In this document: piece by piece, positions 1 through 6,916 of the stretch
Layout of the letters: the number at the start of each line of letters is the position of its first letter
Position numbering within the stretch: the first letter of the stretch is position 1
Origin: Bacteroidales bacterium UBA1184
GTDB taxonomy: Bacteria > Bacteroidota > Bacteroidia > Bacteroidales > ML635J-15
Direction of reading: 5' to 3'
NCBI GenBank assembly: GCA_002310235.1
Contig: DBYO01000024.1
Span: forward strand, 203-64,202
DNA length: 64,000 nucleotides
The notes under the pieces: model-generated
The model's input: only the letters and a program-made list of their open reading frames with translations
Database searches by the model: none
What the model was told of the DNA's origin: nothing
Program-made: the position numbers and the translations under genes

Positions 1-23
1 CTCTACCCCTGAGCTACATTGGC
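1..23 (-). tRNA. tRNA, 5' end only, probably tRNA-Thr (cut by window edge)
   Basis: The reverse strand gives a 7-base acceptor arm GCCAATG followed by TAGCTCAGGGGTAGAG, the D-arm of an elongator tRNA. The anticodon lies outside the window. Bacteroidota usually order this block Thr-Tyr-Gly-Thr-tuf, so a second tRNA-Thr is the likely identity, inferred from gene order and not from an anticodon. Confidence 0.75.
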
Positions 24-28
24 TTTAC

Positions 29-102
<74 letters not shown>

Positions 103-117
103 ACATCTTCCTTGTAG

Positions 118-200
118 TGGGGAGAGAAGGATTCGAACCTCCGAAGTCTTACGACAACAGATTTACAGTCTGCTCCAGTTGGCCACTTTGGTATCTCCCC
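118..200 (-). tRNA. tRNA-Tyr (GTA)
   Basis: The minus strand shows acceptor GGGGAGA paired with TCTCCCC, anticodon loop CTGTAAA (anticodon GTA), a long variable arm typical of bacterial tRNA-Tyr, and T-loop GGTTCGAATCC. Length is 83 bases including the discriminator A. Confidence 0.95.
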
Positions 201-213
201 AGACCATTTTTTG

Positions 214-286
214 AGCCGATGAACGGATTCGAACCGCCGACCGGCTGATTACAAATCAGCTGCTCTACCAGCTGAGCTACATCGGC
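214..286 (-). tRNA. tRNA-Thr (TGT)
   Basis: Acceptor GCCGATG pairs with CATCGGC on the minus strand, the D-arm is TAGCTCAGCTGGTAGAGC and the anticodon loop TTTGTAA gives anticodon TGT. It is the first tRNA after the promoter at 343-373. Confidence 0.95.
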
Positions 287-342
287 TAAAAAATAATCAT
301 CAACACTTTTAAAGATCGTTTTTACTCCCTCGAAAGGGACTG

Positions 343-373
343 CAAATATAGATGATTATTTTTTATCAACAAA
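343..373 (-). promoter_or_regulatory. Bacteroidota-type promoter for the tRNA (and probably tuf) transcript
   Basis: On the minus strand TTTG (370-373) is followed after exactly 19 bases by TATATTTG (343-350). This matches the primary sigma factor consensus of Bacteroidota (TTTG-N19-TAnnTTTG). It lies about 60 bases upstream of tRNA-Thr and just downstream of hpf, so the tRNAs can be made independently of the ribosomal genes. Confidence 0.8.
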
Positions 374-389
374 ATTTTTTTTATATTTT

Positions 390-689
390 TTAATCACGCT
401 GTTTTTCCTTAGCCTTTACAAGCTGTTTTTTCAACGCATCTACCGATAAATCAACGGCTTCCTCAAAAGTCTTGCACTGACGTTTTGCAAATAAACCTGT
501 TAATTTCGGCACATCAAGACTAACTTCTGCTATCTTATTTTCGTTTGTTTCCGACTTATCGAGGCGTAAAATCACTTCTGCACTCAAAATATTGTCAGCC
601 ATCTGCGACAATTTACCAACTTTCTTATCAACATAATCCAATAATTTTTGGTCAGCATCGAACTGAACCGACTGTACTTTTACGTTCAT
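390..689 (-). CDS. hpf: Ribosome hibernation promoting factor (short HPF/RaiA family)
   Basis: A 99-residue protein of the HPF/RaiA (sigma-54 modulation) family. It has the usual beta-alpha-beta-beta-beta-alpha length of a short-form HPF: it starts MNVKVQSVQF, has a central ILRLDKSE strand and ends in a basic helix (LKKQLVKAKEKQRD). Family members bind the decoding centre of the 30S subunit in stationary phase and stabilise inactive ribosomes. There is no C-terminal dimerisation domain as in long HPF. It follows the Xer recombinase gene by 18 bases, in the conserved rpsU-xerC-hpf order of Bacteroidota, so it is probably co-transcribed with them. Confidence 0.92.
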   Translation of the reverse strand: MNVKVQSVQFDADQKLLDYVDKKVGKLSQMADNILSAEVILRLDKSETNENKIAEVSLDVPKLTGLFAKRQCKTFEEAVDLSVDALKKQLVKAKEKQRD

Positions 690-707
690 ATCTTTTCCCT
701 TTCATTT

Positions 708-1598
708 TTATGCTCGTGGATGAGCTTGTTTATAAACTGTTTTTAATTTCTCGAATGTATTGTGAGTATATACTTGCGTTGCCGAAAGACTTGCGTGCCC
801 GAGCAACTCCTTTATTGCATTTAAATCGGCGCCGTTGTTGAGCATCTGTGTGGCGAAAGTGTGCCGCAATACGTGTGGACTCTTCTTGTCAATACTTGTC
901 ACCTCGCCTAAATAATGCGTAATCTTGCGATAAACGAATTTACTATACAATTTTTCGCCTTTGTCAGTCACAATGAGCCATGCTTGAGAACTAACATCAA
1001 AGCCTTCCTGCTTTTTCGACTCAATATATTCGTTATACCTATTAATAATATAGTCGTTCAACGGACAAATTCTCTCTTTACTCCTTTTTCCGAAAACTTT
1101 AACCTGGCGCTCGGCAGGCATAAAGTCGAGATGCTTTAGATTAACGAGTTCCGATAAACGCATGCCAGTGGCGTAGAAAAGCTCCACCATAAACTCGTCG
1201 CGCTTGCCTGCAAAACCTTCGGGATAGAATTCGTCGGTGGTCATCTTGTCCATGTCGGACTCGGCGACAAACTCGGGCAGCCGCTTGCTAATTTTCTGAC
1301 TTGTAATTTTTGCCAATGGATTATGGTCAATCTTGCCGACCTTCTTGAGATATGCGACAAAAGCTTTCAAACTCGAAAGTTTGCGGTTGATACTCCGCGA
1401 CGACAAGCCGCCTTTTTTCAAGTCCATCATCCATGTCCTGACGTTCTTGTCGGTAAAATACTCACTGACTGGAATATTGTTTGAGTTACCACAAATAAAA
1501 TCACGAAACTGAACTAAATCAGTTTCGTAAGATTTTACAGTGTGCTCCGAACTTCTACGTTCGAGCCTCAAATATTCCGTGAACATCTTTATTTCCAT
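708..1598 (-). CDS. xerC: Tyrosine recombinase XerC/XerD-like
   Basis: A 296-residue site-specific tyrosine recombinase. An N-terminal SAM-like DNA-binding domain (about residues 1-85; EHTVKSYETDL) is followed by the catalytic domain. Visible catalytic signatures are the first Arg in ATGMRLSEL, the HVLRHTFAT box (His and second Arg), LLGHASLSATQVYTH (third His and nucleophilic Tyr). Xer proteins resolve chromosome dimers at dif. I chose the ATG at 1598, preceded by GGAGACGG; an upstream TTG at 1628 would add ten unlikely basic residues. It sits between rpsU and hpf, the normal place for this gene in Bacteroidota, so it is housekeeping and not an integrase of a mobile element. C versus D is not resolved from sequence alone. 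Confidence 0.88.
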   Translation of the reverse strand: MEIKMFTEYLRLERRSSEHTVKSYETDLVQFRDFICGNSNNIPVSEYFTDKNVRTWMMDLKKGGLSSRSINRKLSSLKAFVAYLKKVGKIDHNPLAKITSQKISKRLPEFVAESDMDKMTTDEFYPEGFAGKRDEFMVELFYATGMRLSELVNLKHLDFMPAERQVKVFGKRSKERICPLNDYIINRYNEYIESKKQEGFDVSSQAWLIVTDKGEKLYSKFVYRKITHYLGEVTSIDKKSPHVLRHTFATQMLNNGADLNAIKELLGHASLSATQVYTHNTFEKLKTVYKQAHPRA

Positions 1599-1661
1599 TC
1601 GCCGTCTCCGTATATGATGGAGAAGCAAATTTAAGAAATAAAAATGAAAACAAAAATATTT

Positions 1662-1859
1662 TTAATTATTTTCCTGCATGCTCTGCAATTTCTGTACGTA
1701 AATTGCATGGAGCTTCTGCTGACGCTTAATAACTGACTGCTTGTCAAACTGCTGACGAGCTCTTAATTCCTTTACAACGCCAGTCTTTTCAAATTTTCTT
1801 TTGAATTTCTTCAAGGCTCTATCGATGTTTTCGCCTTCTTTTACAGGTACAATAATCAT
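1662..1859 (-). CDS. rpsU: 30S ribosomal protein bS21
   Basis: A 65-residue, strongly basic protein with the bS21 signature: it starts MIIVPVKEGENIDRALKKF and has the KFEKTGVVKELRARQ segment. bS21 binds near the anti-Shine-Dalgarno end of 16S rRNA. In Bacteroidota the anti-SD is thought to be occluded in a pocket involving bS21, bS18 and bS6, which fits the scarcity of SD sites in this window. First gene of the rpsU-xerC-hpf operon, with a consensus promoter at 1909-1939. Confidence 0.97.
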   Translation of the reverse strand: MIIVPVKEGENIDRALKKFKRKFEKTGVVKELRARQQFDKQSVIKRQQKLHAIYVQKLQSMQENN

Positions 1860-1908
1860 TTCGTTATCTTTTTAATTTTTAATTTATGTTTCCTAAAATT
1901 TTGGACTG

Positions 1909-1939
1909 CAAAAGTACACATAAAATCAATACTGACAAA
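1909..1939 (-). promoter_or_regulatory. Bacteroidota-type promoter for rpsU-xerC-hpf
   Basis: The minus strand has TTTG (1936-1939), a 19-base spacer and TACTTTTG (1909-1916), a full match to TTTG-N19-TAnnTTTG. The predicted start site leaves an AT-rich leader of roughly 45 bases before the rpsU start codon. Confidence 0.8.
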
Positions 1940-2123
1940 TTTTTTTTTAATGATTTTGTGTTTTTCTACCTTCTGAATAACAGAGAGTTATACAACCACA
2001 CAGCTTTTTGTTGTCAAAATTAACGGTTCTACATCCAAAACATTATGTCATTATTACACATATCTTGTTGATAAAAATATCCTAGCCTCTATTTTTTACA
2101 ATATCCAACGAACATTTCTTCAT

Positions 2124-2131
2124 TACCTTTG
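2124..2131 (+). promoter_or_regulatory. -7 element for glmM
   Basis: TACCTTTG matches the TAnnTTTG -7 element 28 bases before the glmM start. No convincing TTTG is seen 19 bases upstream, so only the -7 part is supported. Confidence 0.5.
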
Positions 2132-2158
2132 TGCATAAATATCAAATTATAGCACAAC

Positions 2159-3553
2159 ATGACACTGATTAAATCAATATCGGGTATCCGCGGAACAATA
2201 GGCGGACAAATTTCGGAAAACCTCACTCCCATCGACATAGTAAAGTTCACAACCGCATATGGCATCTGGAACCGCAAGCAGGGACTCGACAACAACAAAA
2301 TCGTTGTCGGTCGCGACGCTCGCCTTTCGGGACAGATGGTCGAAAATATCGTGGTTTCGACATTGGTATCGCTCGGTTTCGAGGTAATAAACATCGGAAT
2401 GGCTACTACGCCAACCACCGAGATGGCTGTAATCCTGGAAAAGGCTGCCGGCGGAATCATCATCACCGCAAGCCACAACCCAAAGCAGTGGAACGCGCTT
2501 AAGCTCCTCAACTACCACGGCGAATTCCTTACCGACAAGGAAGGCAAGGACGTACTTGCAATTGCCGAATCGGAAGACTTCACCTACAACGACATCGACC
2601 ATCTTGGCAAGGAAACCAAGATCGCCAATTACGAAGACCGCCACATCGACATGGTTCTGAAGATGAAAGTCCTGAACCTCGATGCTATCAAGGCTGCCAA
2701 CTTCAAGGTTGTAATCGACTGCGTGAACTCGGTAGGCGGAATCGTACTGCCAAAACTCTTGAAAAAACTCGGCGTGAACAACATAGTTGAGCTCAACTGC
2801 GAGGCGAACGGACATTTTGCCCACACTCCAGAACCAATTCCCGAAAACCTTACGCAGATTGCATCGGAAATGCCGAAGCAGAACGCCCACGTAGGCTTTG
2901 TAGTTGACCCCGACGTCGACCGACTTGCAATAATCTGCGAGGACGGACAGATGTTCGGCGAGGAATACACGCTGGTTTCGGTTGCCGACTACATTTTGTC
3001 GAAGACTCCGGGCAATACGGTTTCAAATATGTCATCGACACGTGCTTTGCGCGACGTTACCGAAAAATACGGCTGCGCATACAATGCCGCAGCAGTCGGC
3101 GAAGTGAACGTCGTTACCAAGATGAAGGAAACCAATGCTGTAATCGGTGGCGAAGGCAACGGCGGTGTAATTTACCCCGAAGTCCACTACGGACGCGATG
3201 CCCTTGTCGGAATTGCATTGTTCCTTTCGCTTATGGCAGAAAAGAAGATGAAAGTCAGTGAGTTGCGCCGCACTTTCCCAGAATATTCAATTTCGAAGAA
3301 CAAGATTCAGCTCAACGAAAAAATCAACGTTGACAACATTCTGAAGACAATGGCGCAGAAATACGCCAGCCATCCTGTTTCGACCATCGACGGCGTAAAG
3401 ATCGAATTCCCCGAAACCAAGGAATGGGTACACCTGCGCAAATCGAACACCGAACCTATCATCCGTATCTACTCCGAAAGCAGCACCCTTGAAAAAGCCG
3501 ATGTGCTTGCAAAGAGGATAATGGATGAAATAAATGGAATAATTAATAATTGA
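2159..3553 (+). CDS. glmM: Phosphoglucosamine mutase
   Basis: A 464-residue alpha-D-phosphohexomutase. Visible motifs are the active-site serine loop TASHNPKQWNALK (about residue 100), the metal-binding loop DPDVDRLAIICEDG (about 250), the sugar-binding GEGNGGVIYP (about 330) and the C-terminal phosphate-binding RKSNTEPIIRIYSES (about 425). GlmM converts glucosamine-6-phosphate to glucosamine-1-phosphate for peptidoglycan and LPS. A phosphomannomutase role cannot be excluded by motifs alone, because the family is broad; the single-gene context does not help. The stop codon lies inside a run of TGATAATTGATAATTGA-like repeat sequence, followed by a terminator shared with the convergent gene. 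Confidence 0.85.
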   Translation: MTLIKSISGIRGTIGGQISENLTPIDIVKFTTAYGIWNRKQGLDNNKIVVGRDARLSGQMVENIVVSTLVSLGFEVINIGMATTPTTEMAVILEKAAGGIIITASHNPKQWNALKLLNYHGEFLTDKEGKDVLAIAESEDFTYNDIDHLGKETKIANYEDRHIDMVLKMKVLNLDAIKAANFKVVIDCVNSVGGIVLPKLLKKLGVNNIVELNCEANGHFAHTPEPIPENLTQIASEMPKQNAHVGFVVDPDVDRLAIICEDGQMFGEEYTLVSVADYILSKTPGNTVSNMSSTRALRDVTEKYGCAYNAAAVGEVNVVTKMKETNAVIGGEGNGGVIYPEVHYGRDALVGIALFLSLMAEKKMKVSELRRTFPEYSISKNKIQLNEKINVDNILKTMAQKYASHPVSTIDGVKIEFPETKEWVHLRKSNTEPIIRIYSESSTLEKADVLAKRIMDEINGIINN

Positions 3554-3571
3554 TAATTGATAATTGACAAT

Positions 3572-3599
3572 AAAAAAAGGCGCGTTAGCGTCTTTTTTT
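3572..3599. terminator. Bidirectional terminator between glmM and the metallo-hydrolase gene
   Basis: A 12-bp stem (3572-3583 with 3588-3599, one G-T pair) with a GTTA loop is flanked by A-run and T-run, so it works on both strands. The stop codon of the minus-strand gene (3598-3600) overlaps its edge. Confidence 0.85.
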
Positions 3600-4359
3600 A
3601 TATTATTAGGTGTAATCCATCGTAGGCGAGTTCCATGTTCGGTGGTAACTTCGACATTGCATCGGCGTAGGAAATGCGATGACCGATGTGTGTGAAATAT
3701 GTCCGCTTCGCATCCACCGTCTTTGCAAAAGCAACAGCCTCATCGAGGGTAAAGTGCATAGGATGCACATCGTACTGCAGGGCATTTACGACAAGAGTGT
3801 CAAGGTCGTGCAGTTTTTCGAGTTCCGACTCTGGGACGAGTTTTGCATCGGTTATGTAGGCAAACTTGCCGATTCTGAAGCCAAGTATCGGCAGTTGTCC
3901 GTGGAAAGCCCGAATAGGTGTCACCTTAATCTTGCCGACCATGAAATCCGATTCAGAATCTACAATATGTATATTGACCTTTGGAACGCCCGGATAGGTG
4001 CTGTTGTCGAATATGTAGAAAAACTGCTTGTGCAAGGCATCGATTACACGTTGCTCGGCATAAATTTCCATAGGTTTCTTGGTAAGGTAGTTGAGCGGAC
4101 GGATGTCGTCGAGTCCACCGGTATGGTCAATGTGTCCGTGGGTGAAAAGTATGGCATCCACGTTGTTAGCCCCCTCGCGAATCATCTGGTAGCGGAAGTC
4201 GGGTCCGCAGTCGATAAGTATGTCCATACCTTCGTTATGTATCAGCACCGACGAGCGCAAACGCTTGTCGTGCAAGTCTTTCGACCCACAAATCTCGCAG
4301 TTGCACCCCAATATTGGTGTACCCTGCGATGTGCCAGTGCCCAGGAATACGACTTCCAT
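3598..4359 (-). CDS. MBL-fold metallo-hydrolase, PhnP-like
   Basis: A 253-residue metallo-beta-lactamase-fold enzyme. The motif THGHIDHTGG (about residue 75) gives the dinuclear metal site, with further ligands in AFHGQLP, YITDAKL and FTHIGHR. The cysteine pair in GCNCEICGS near residue 20 is typical of the PhnP-like subgroup, where it helps bind structural zinc. PhnP hydrolyses cyclic ribose phosphodiesters in phosphonate breakdown, but no other phn genes are present here, so the substrate is unknown. It is expressed alone from the minus strand, with its own -7 element at 4376-4383, and ends in the shared terminator. Confidence 0.85.
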   Translation of the reverse strand: MEVVFLGTGTSQGTPILGCNCEICGSKDLHDKRLRSSVLIHNEGMDILIDCGPDFRYQMIREGANNVDAILFTHGHIDHTGGLDDIRPLNYLTKKPMEIYAEQRVIDALHKQFFYIFDNSTYPGVPKVNIHIVDSESDFMVGKIKVTPIRAFHGQLPILGFRIGKFAYITDAKLVPESELEKLHDLDTLVVNALQYDVHPMHFTLDEAVAFAKTVDAKRTYFTHIGHRISYADAMSKLPPNMELAYDGLHLII

Positions 4360-4375
4360 TCCGAAAAATTTTGCT

Positions 4376-4383
4376 CAAAGATA
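4376..4383 (-). promoter_or_regulatory. -7 element for the PhnP-like gene
   Basis: The minus strand reads TATCTTTG 17 bases before the start codon, matching TAnnTTTG. The implied leader is short and the -33 element is weak. Confidence 0.45.
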
Positions 4384-4441
4384 TGGAAAAATTTGCATAG
4401 AATCCCAACTTATTTTTCTTCTCTAATCAGTGTAAGTTTGC

Positions 4442-4449
4442 TAACTTTG
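4442..4449 (+). promoter_or_regulatory. -7 element for the ATP-grasp gene
   Basis: TAACTTTG matches TAnnTTTG 25 bases before the ATG at 4474. No clear TTTG lies 19 bases upstream. Confidence 0.5.
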
Positions 4450-4473
4450 CGCTCTCAAAAAAAACACATACAA

Positions 4474-5625
4474 ATGCTAATATTAGAAAAACCATACGTT
4501 TCGGAAACGCTGATACAGACAGCGATAAAGAACAATCTGCCCGTACTTCGCAACAGCATGTCGGAATTGCTCGCAAGCCGCGGCTACAAGTTGAACCTCT
4601 ACAACGACGACGAGTTCGTGGCCGAATACCACAAGCGCCACCGCCTTTACTCCATGTCGGAAAACGGACTTGGATGGATAGTGGAACACCTTAAGGACAA
4701 GGAACTCATCGACAAGATAGAACTTCTGAAAAACAAGGCGACTTTCCGCCGTATATGCAGCGACATGTACCCCGATTTCTTCTTCAAGGAAGTCGAAATC
4801 AAGGAACTCTTGAAAATGGACACTGCAGGTTTGAAATTCCCGCTCGTGCTGAAGCCATCGGTTGGATTCTTGAGCGTGGGCGTATATGTTGTACACGACG
4901 ATGCCGAATGGAAGAATGCAATGGCCGACATCGAGAAGAACTTTGCAAAATCGAGTGCACAGTTCCCCGAATTTGTAGTAGGCACCGCCAAATTCCTCAT
5001 CGAGGAATACATCCATGGTGAAGAATATGCCGTTGACGCATACTTCGATGCCGAAGGCACACCGGCAATCCTCAACATCTACCATCATCGCTTTGCATCG
5101 GAATCGGACACCAGCGACCGCTTGTACTGCTCGAGCAAGGCTCTGTACGACAAGTACGAAAAGACTTTCACCGACTTCCTTGTCAATACCAACAAGGTCA
5201 TCGGTCTGCGCAACTTCCCGATGCATATCGAGTTCCGCTACGACGGCAGCAAGGCTATTCCTATCGAGATAAACCCCTTGCGTTTCGCCGGCTTCTGCCT
5301 AAACGAACTGCAGACGCACATTACTGGAATTCATCCGGTTGTGGCATACCTCGAAAACATTCACATAAGCAAGGAAGAAATGTGGAAAGGCCGCGAAAAC
5401 GACACCTACAGTTTCCTCGTGCTCGAACGTCCGGCAAAGGCTCCAGAAGGCTCTGTTTTCAATAGCCAGAAGTTCAAGGATTCGTTCTTCGACGTTCTCG
5501 AAATCCGCGAAGTGAAGGAAGCAAGCGTAGGCGTTGCCGCAACAGCCTTCACCCGCACCGACAAGGCTCACGAGGCAGAACTCGACACTATCCTCACCCT
5601 CGACATGATGGACTACATGAAGTAG
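4474..5625 (+). CDS. ATP-grasp domain protein, substrate unknown
   Basis: A 383-residue single-gene ATP-grasp enzyme. The central fold is recognisable: the lysine strand FPLVLKPSVGFLSVGVYVV (about residue 127), the hinge EEYIHGEEYAVDAYF (about 175), and the Mg-binding end HIEFRYDG...IPIEINPLRFAG (about 250-275) with the Glu and Asn ligands. Such enzymes join a carboxylate to an amine or thiol through an acyl phosphate. The N-terminal 100 residues do not match a pathway I know, so the substrate is unassigned. The frame is open upstream to 3679, but that stretch is antisense to the PhnP-like gene; the ATG at 4474 follows a -7 element and is the sensible start. A strong terminator follows. Confidence 0.8.
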   Translation: MLILEKPYVSETLIQTAIKNNLPVLRNSMSELLASRGYKLNLYNDDEFVAEYHKRHRLYSMSENGLGWIVEHLKDKELIDKIELLKNKATFRRICSDMYPDFFFKEVEIKELLKMDTAGLKFPLVLKPSVGFLSVGVYVVHDDAEWKNAMADIEKNFAKSSAQFPEFVVGTAKFLIEEYIHGEEYAVDAYFDAEGTPAILNIYHHRFASESDTSDRLYCSSKALYDKYEKTFTDFLVNTNKVIGLRNFPMHIEFRYDGSKAIPIEINPLRFAGFCLNELQTHITGIHPVVAYLENIHISKEEMWKGRENDTYSFLVLERPAKAPEGSVFNSQKFKDSFFDVLEIREVKEASVGVAATAFTRTDKAHEAELDTILTLDMMDYMK

Positions 5626-5643
5626 AGATAAAGTATTACATAC

Positions 5644-5686
5644 AAAAAAGGCTGTCCAACTATCTGTTAGGCAGCCATTTTTGTTT
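5644..5686 (+). terminator. Terminator after the ATP-grasp gene
   Basis: An imperfect stem of about 12 bp (arms near 5650-5661 and 5665-5676, GGCTG paired with CAGCC at the base) is followed by TTTTTGTTTT. Confidence 0.75.
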
Positions 5687-5697
5687 TACGACTCTTC

Positions 5698-5859
5698 GTC
5701 ATTCCGTAAGACAAAGCGAACAGCAAAAGGGACGTTGCTTGTGAGCCTGTCTGTACGGAATCTCCTTTTGAATTTGTTAATCACGGGAGATTCCGCACAG
5801 TTGAACAATATAACACTCTCCGTTCCGTATCGTGTTATTGTTCTAACTTGCGGAATGAC
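5698..5859. repeat. 162-bp nested inverted repeat (MITE-like)
   Basis: The ends are inverted copies: GTCATTCCGTAAG (5698-5710) and CTTGCGGAATGAC (5847-5859), 12 of 13 bases matching. Inside is a second, perfect 10-bp inverted repeat, CGGAATCTCC (5756-5765) and GGAGATTCCG (5786-5795). No open frame in it looks like a gene. The outer end resembles the end of the 76-bp repeat at 40307, 40691 and 50272. No target-site duplication is obvious. Confidence 0.6.
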
Positions 5860-5904
5860 AGAAGCGTGGAAAACTTTAGTCAACTTGTATATGAATTCTT
5901 TTTA

Positions 5905-6525
5905 TTATTCTGCATCGACGTAGGTCACATAGCTGCCACGGATGCATTTCCATTTTCCAGGACTTACCAGTTTTACATCGTCGCCATACACACCGTCAAG
6001 CTGACGGCCATTCGGGTTGGTCACATATATGTATTTGCCGTGTATAATTCCCCAGTAACCGTTCCAATATATGTATGGCGATTCGTCGGAATAGAAATCA
6101 ACCTTCCGACCGCTGCAATGGTACACGTCCCAGTATCCGGCATTCCGCTGAACCGTCACATATCCCCACGGATAGTACAGAATCTGCTTGCCGTAAATGC
6201 CGCTTACCGAGTTGCCGTCGGGATCGAACAGATACCAGGTTCCACTGCGCCTTACGCGGTAATAGCCATTGTAGAGCAGATTTATTTCATCGCCGTAAAG
6301 TATCGAACTTCCGTCCCTGTAGATATACACGGTTCTGCCACTGATTTTTACGTAACAGCCATTCCAAAGGTCCTGCAAATTTTCGTCACAGCTTACCGAC
6401 TTGCGTGTTGTAACCTCGTGGTCGGAATCTTCGAACCACAAGTCGTATTTGTCGGAAACCACATACTGTGCAAATAAAGTGGCGCTTGCCAGCAACGCGA
6501 TAAATATGGTAATTATCTTTTTCAT
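5905..6525 (-). CDS. Exported WG/KWG-like repeat protein, function unknown
   Basis: A 206-residue protein with a clear signal peptide (MKKIITIFIALLASATLFA, cleavage before QYV). The mature part is built of four to five units of about 33-35 residues with the pattern Y-x-x-V-x3-G-x-W-Y-x-Y...G...YGD.I..Y..G, for example GTWYLFDPDGNSVSGIYG and GYWDVYHCSGRKVD. This resembles WG/KWG-type beta-repeats found in exported bacterial proteins; I cannot assign a family with certainty. Acidic and aromatic-rich, it is probably periplasmic or surface located. It is a single gene between a repeat element and the ACP operon terminator, with no partner genes to suggest a role. Confidence 0.75.
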   Translation of the reverse strand: MKKIITIFIALLASATLFAQYVVSDKYDLWFEDSDHEVTTRKSVSCDENLQDLWNGCYVKISGRTVYIYRDGSSILYGDEINLLYNGYYRVRRSGTWYLFDPDGNSVSGIYGKQILYYPWGYVTVQRNAGYWDVYHCSGRKVDFYSDESPYIYWNGYWGIIHGKYIYVTNPNGRQLDGVYGDDVKLVSPGKWKCIRGSYVTYVDAE

Positions 6526-6619
6526 ATCCTTGAATTTTATGGAGTTATTATCTGCACATAAAAAACCAAATATTATACCACAAGGATATCTGCAGCGGAC
6601 TAAAATATTAATAAAAACA

Positions 6620-6659
6620 AAAAAATAGACCGCCTGAAACAGTCGGGCGGCCTATTTTT
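6620..6659 (-). terminator. Terminator after the acyl carrier protein gene
   Basis: A hairpin with GC-rich core CCGCC/GGGCGG and outer AAAATAG/CTATTTT arms (about 6622-6635 and 6644-6658). A- and T-runs on both sides make it usable on either strand; it lies right after the minus-strand operon. Confidence 0.8.
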
Positions 6660-6675
6660 ATAAGCGAAACAACGT

Positions 6676-6906
6676 TTACTTTGTCTTGCTTTCGATGTAG
6701 GCGACAACCTCGCCCACAGTCTTGAAAGGTTCCACCGTATCGAAGCGGAAATTGAATTCCTGCTCGATAGCCAATGCCAGCAGAATCATCGACAGCGAAT
6801 CTACGCCCAAGTCCTGCATCAGCAATGTCTGGTCGGTGATATTGTCGGTATTTACATTAGGCTTAACGCCCTTGAATACCTTCTTCAGTCTTTCCAATGT
6901 ATCCAT
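6676..6906 (-). CDS. Acyl carrier protein, dedicated
   Basis: A 76-residue carrier protein with the phosphopantetheine attachment motif GVDSLSMI (serine about residue 36) between helices, ending in the usual VVAYIESK helix. It is not the main fatty-acid AcpP by context: it is the last gene of an operon with an acyl-activating enzyme (stop codon 10 bases away) and an acyltransferase, and so probably serves as their acyl shuttle. I chose the ATG at 6906 because it falls just after the upstream stop; the in-frame start at 6936 would overlap the ligase gene. A phosphopantetheinyl transferase is encoded at 60.6 kb. Confidence 0.88.
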   Translation of the reverse strand: MDTLERLKKVFKGVKPNVNTDNITDQTLLMQDLGVDSLSMILLALAIEQEFNFRFDTVEPFKTVGEVVAYIESKTK

Positions 6907-6916
6907 AATCAACTTT

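Noticed and set aside
708..1598. Integrase of a mobile element next to tRNA genes
   Set aside because: The gene lies in the conserved rpsU-xerC-hpf order, and no att-like repeat of the tRNA ends is seen nearby.
2174..2970. Minus-strand open frames across glmM
   Set aside because: They are shadows of a strongly coding plus-strand gene with all catalytic motifs.
3679..4473. Long open frame upstream of the ATP-grasp gene on the plus strand
   Set aside because: It is antisense to the PhnP-like gene, whose motifs are clear, and the ATP-grasp family start and -7 element fit the ATG at 4474.
5681..5923. Plus-strand 80-codon frame after the ATP-grasp terminator
   Set aside because: It runs through the nested inverted repeat and into the antisense of the next gene; there is no protein-like composition.
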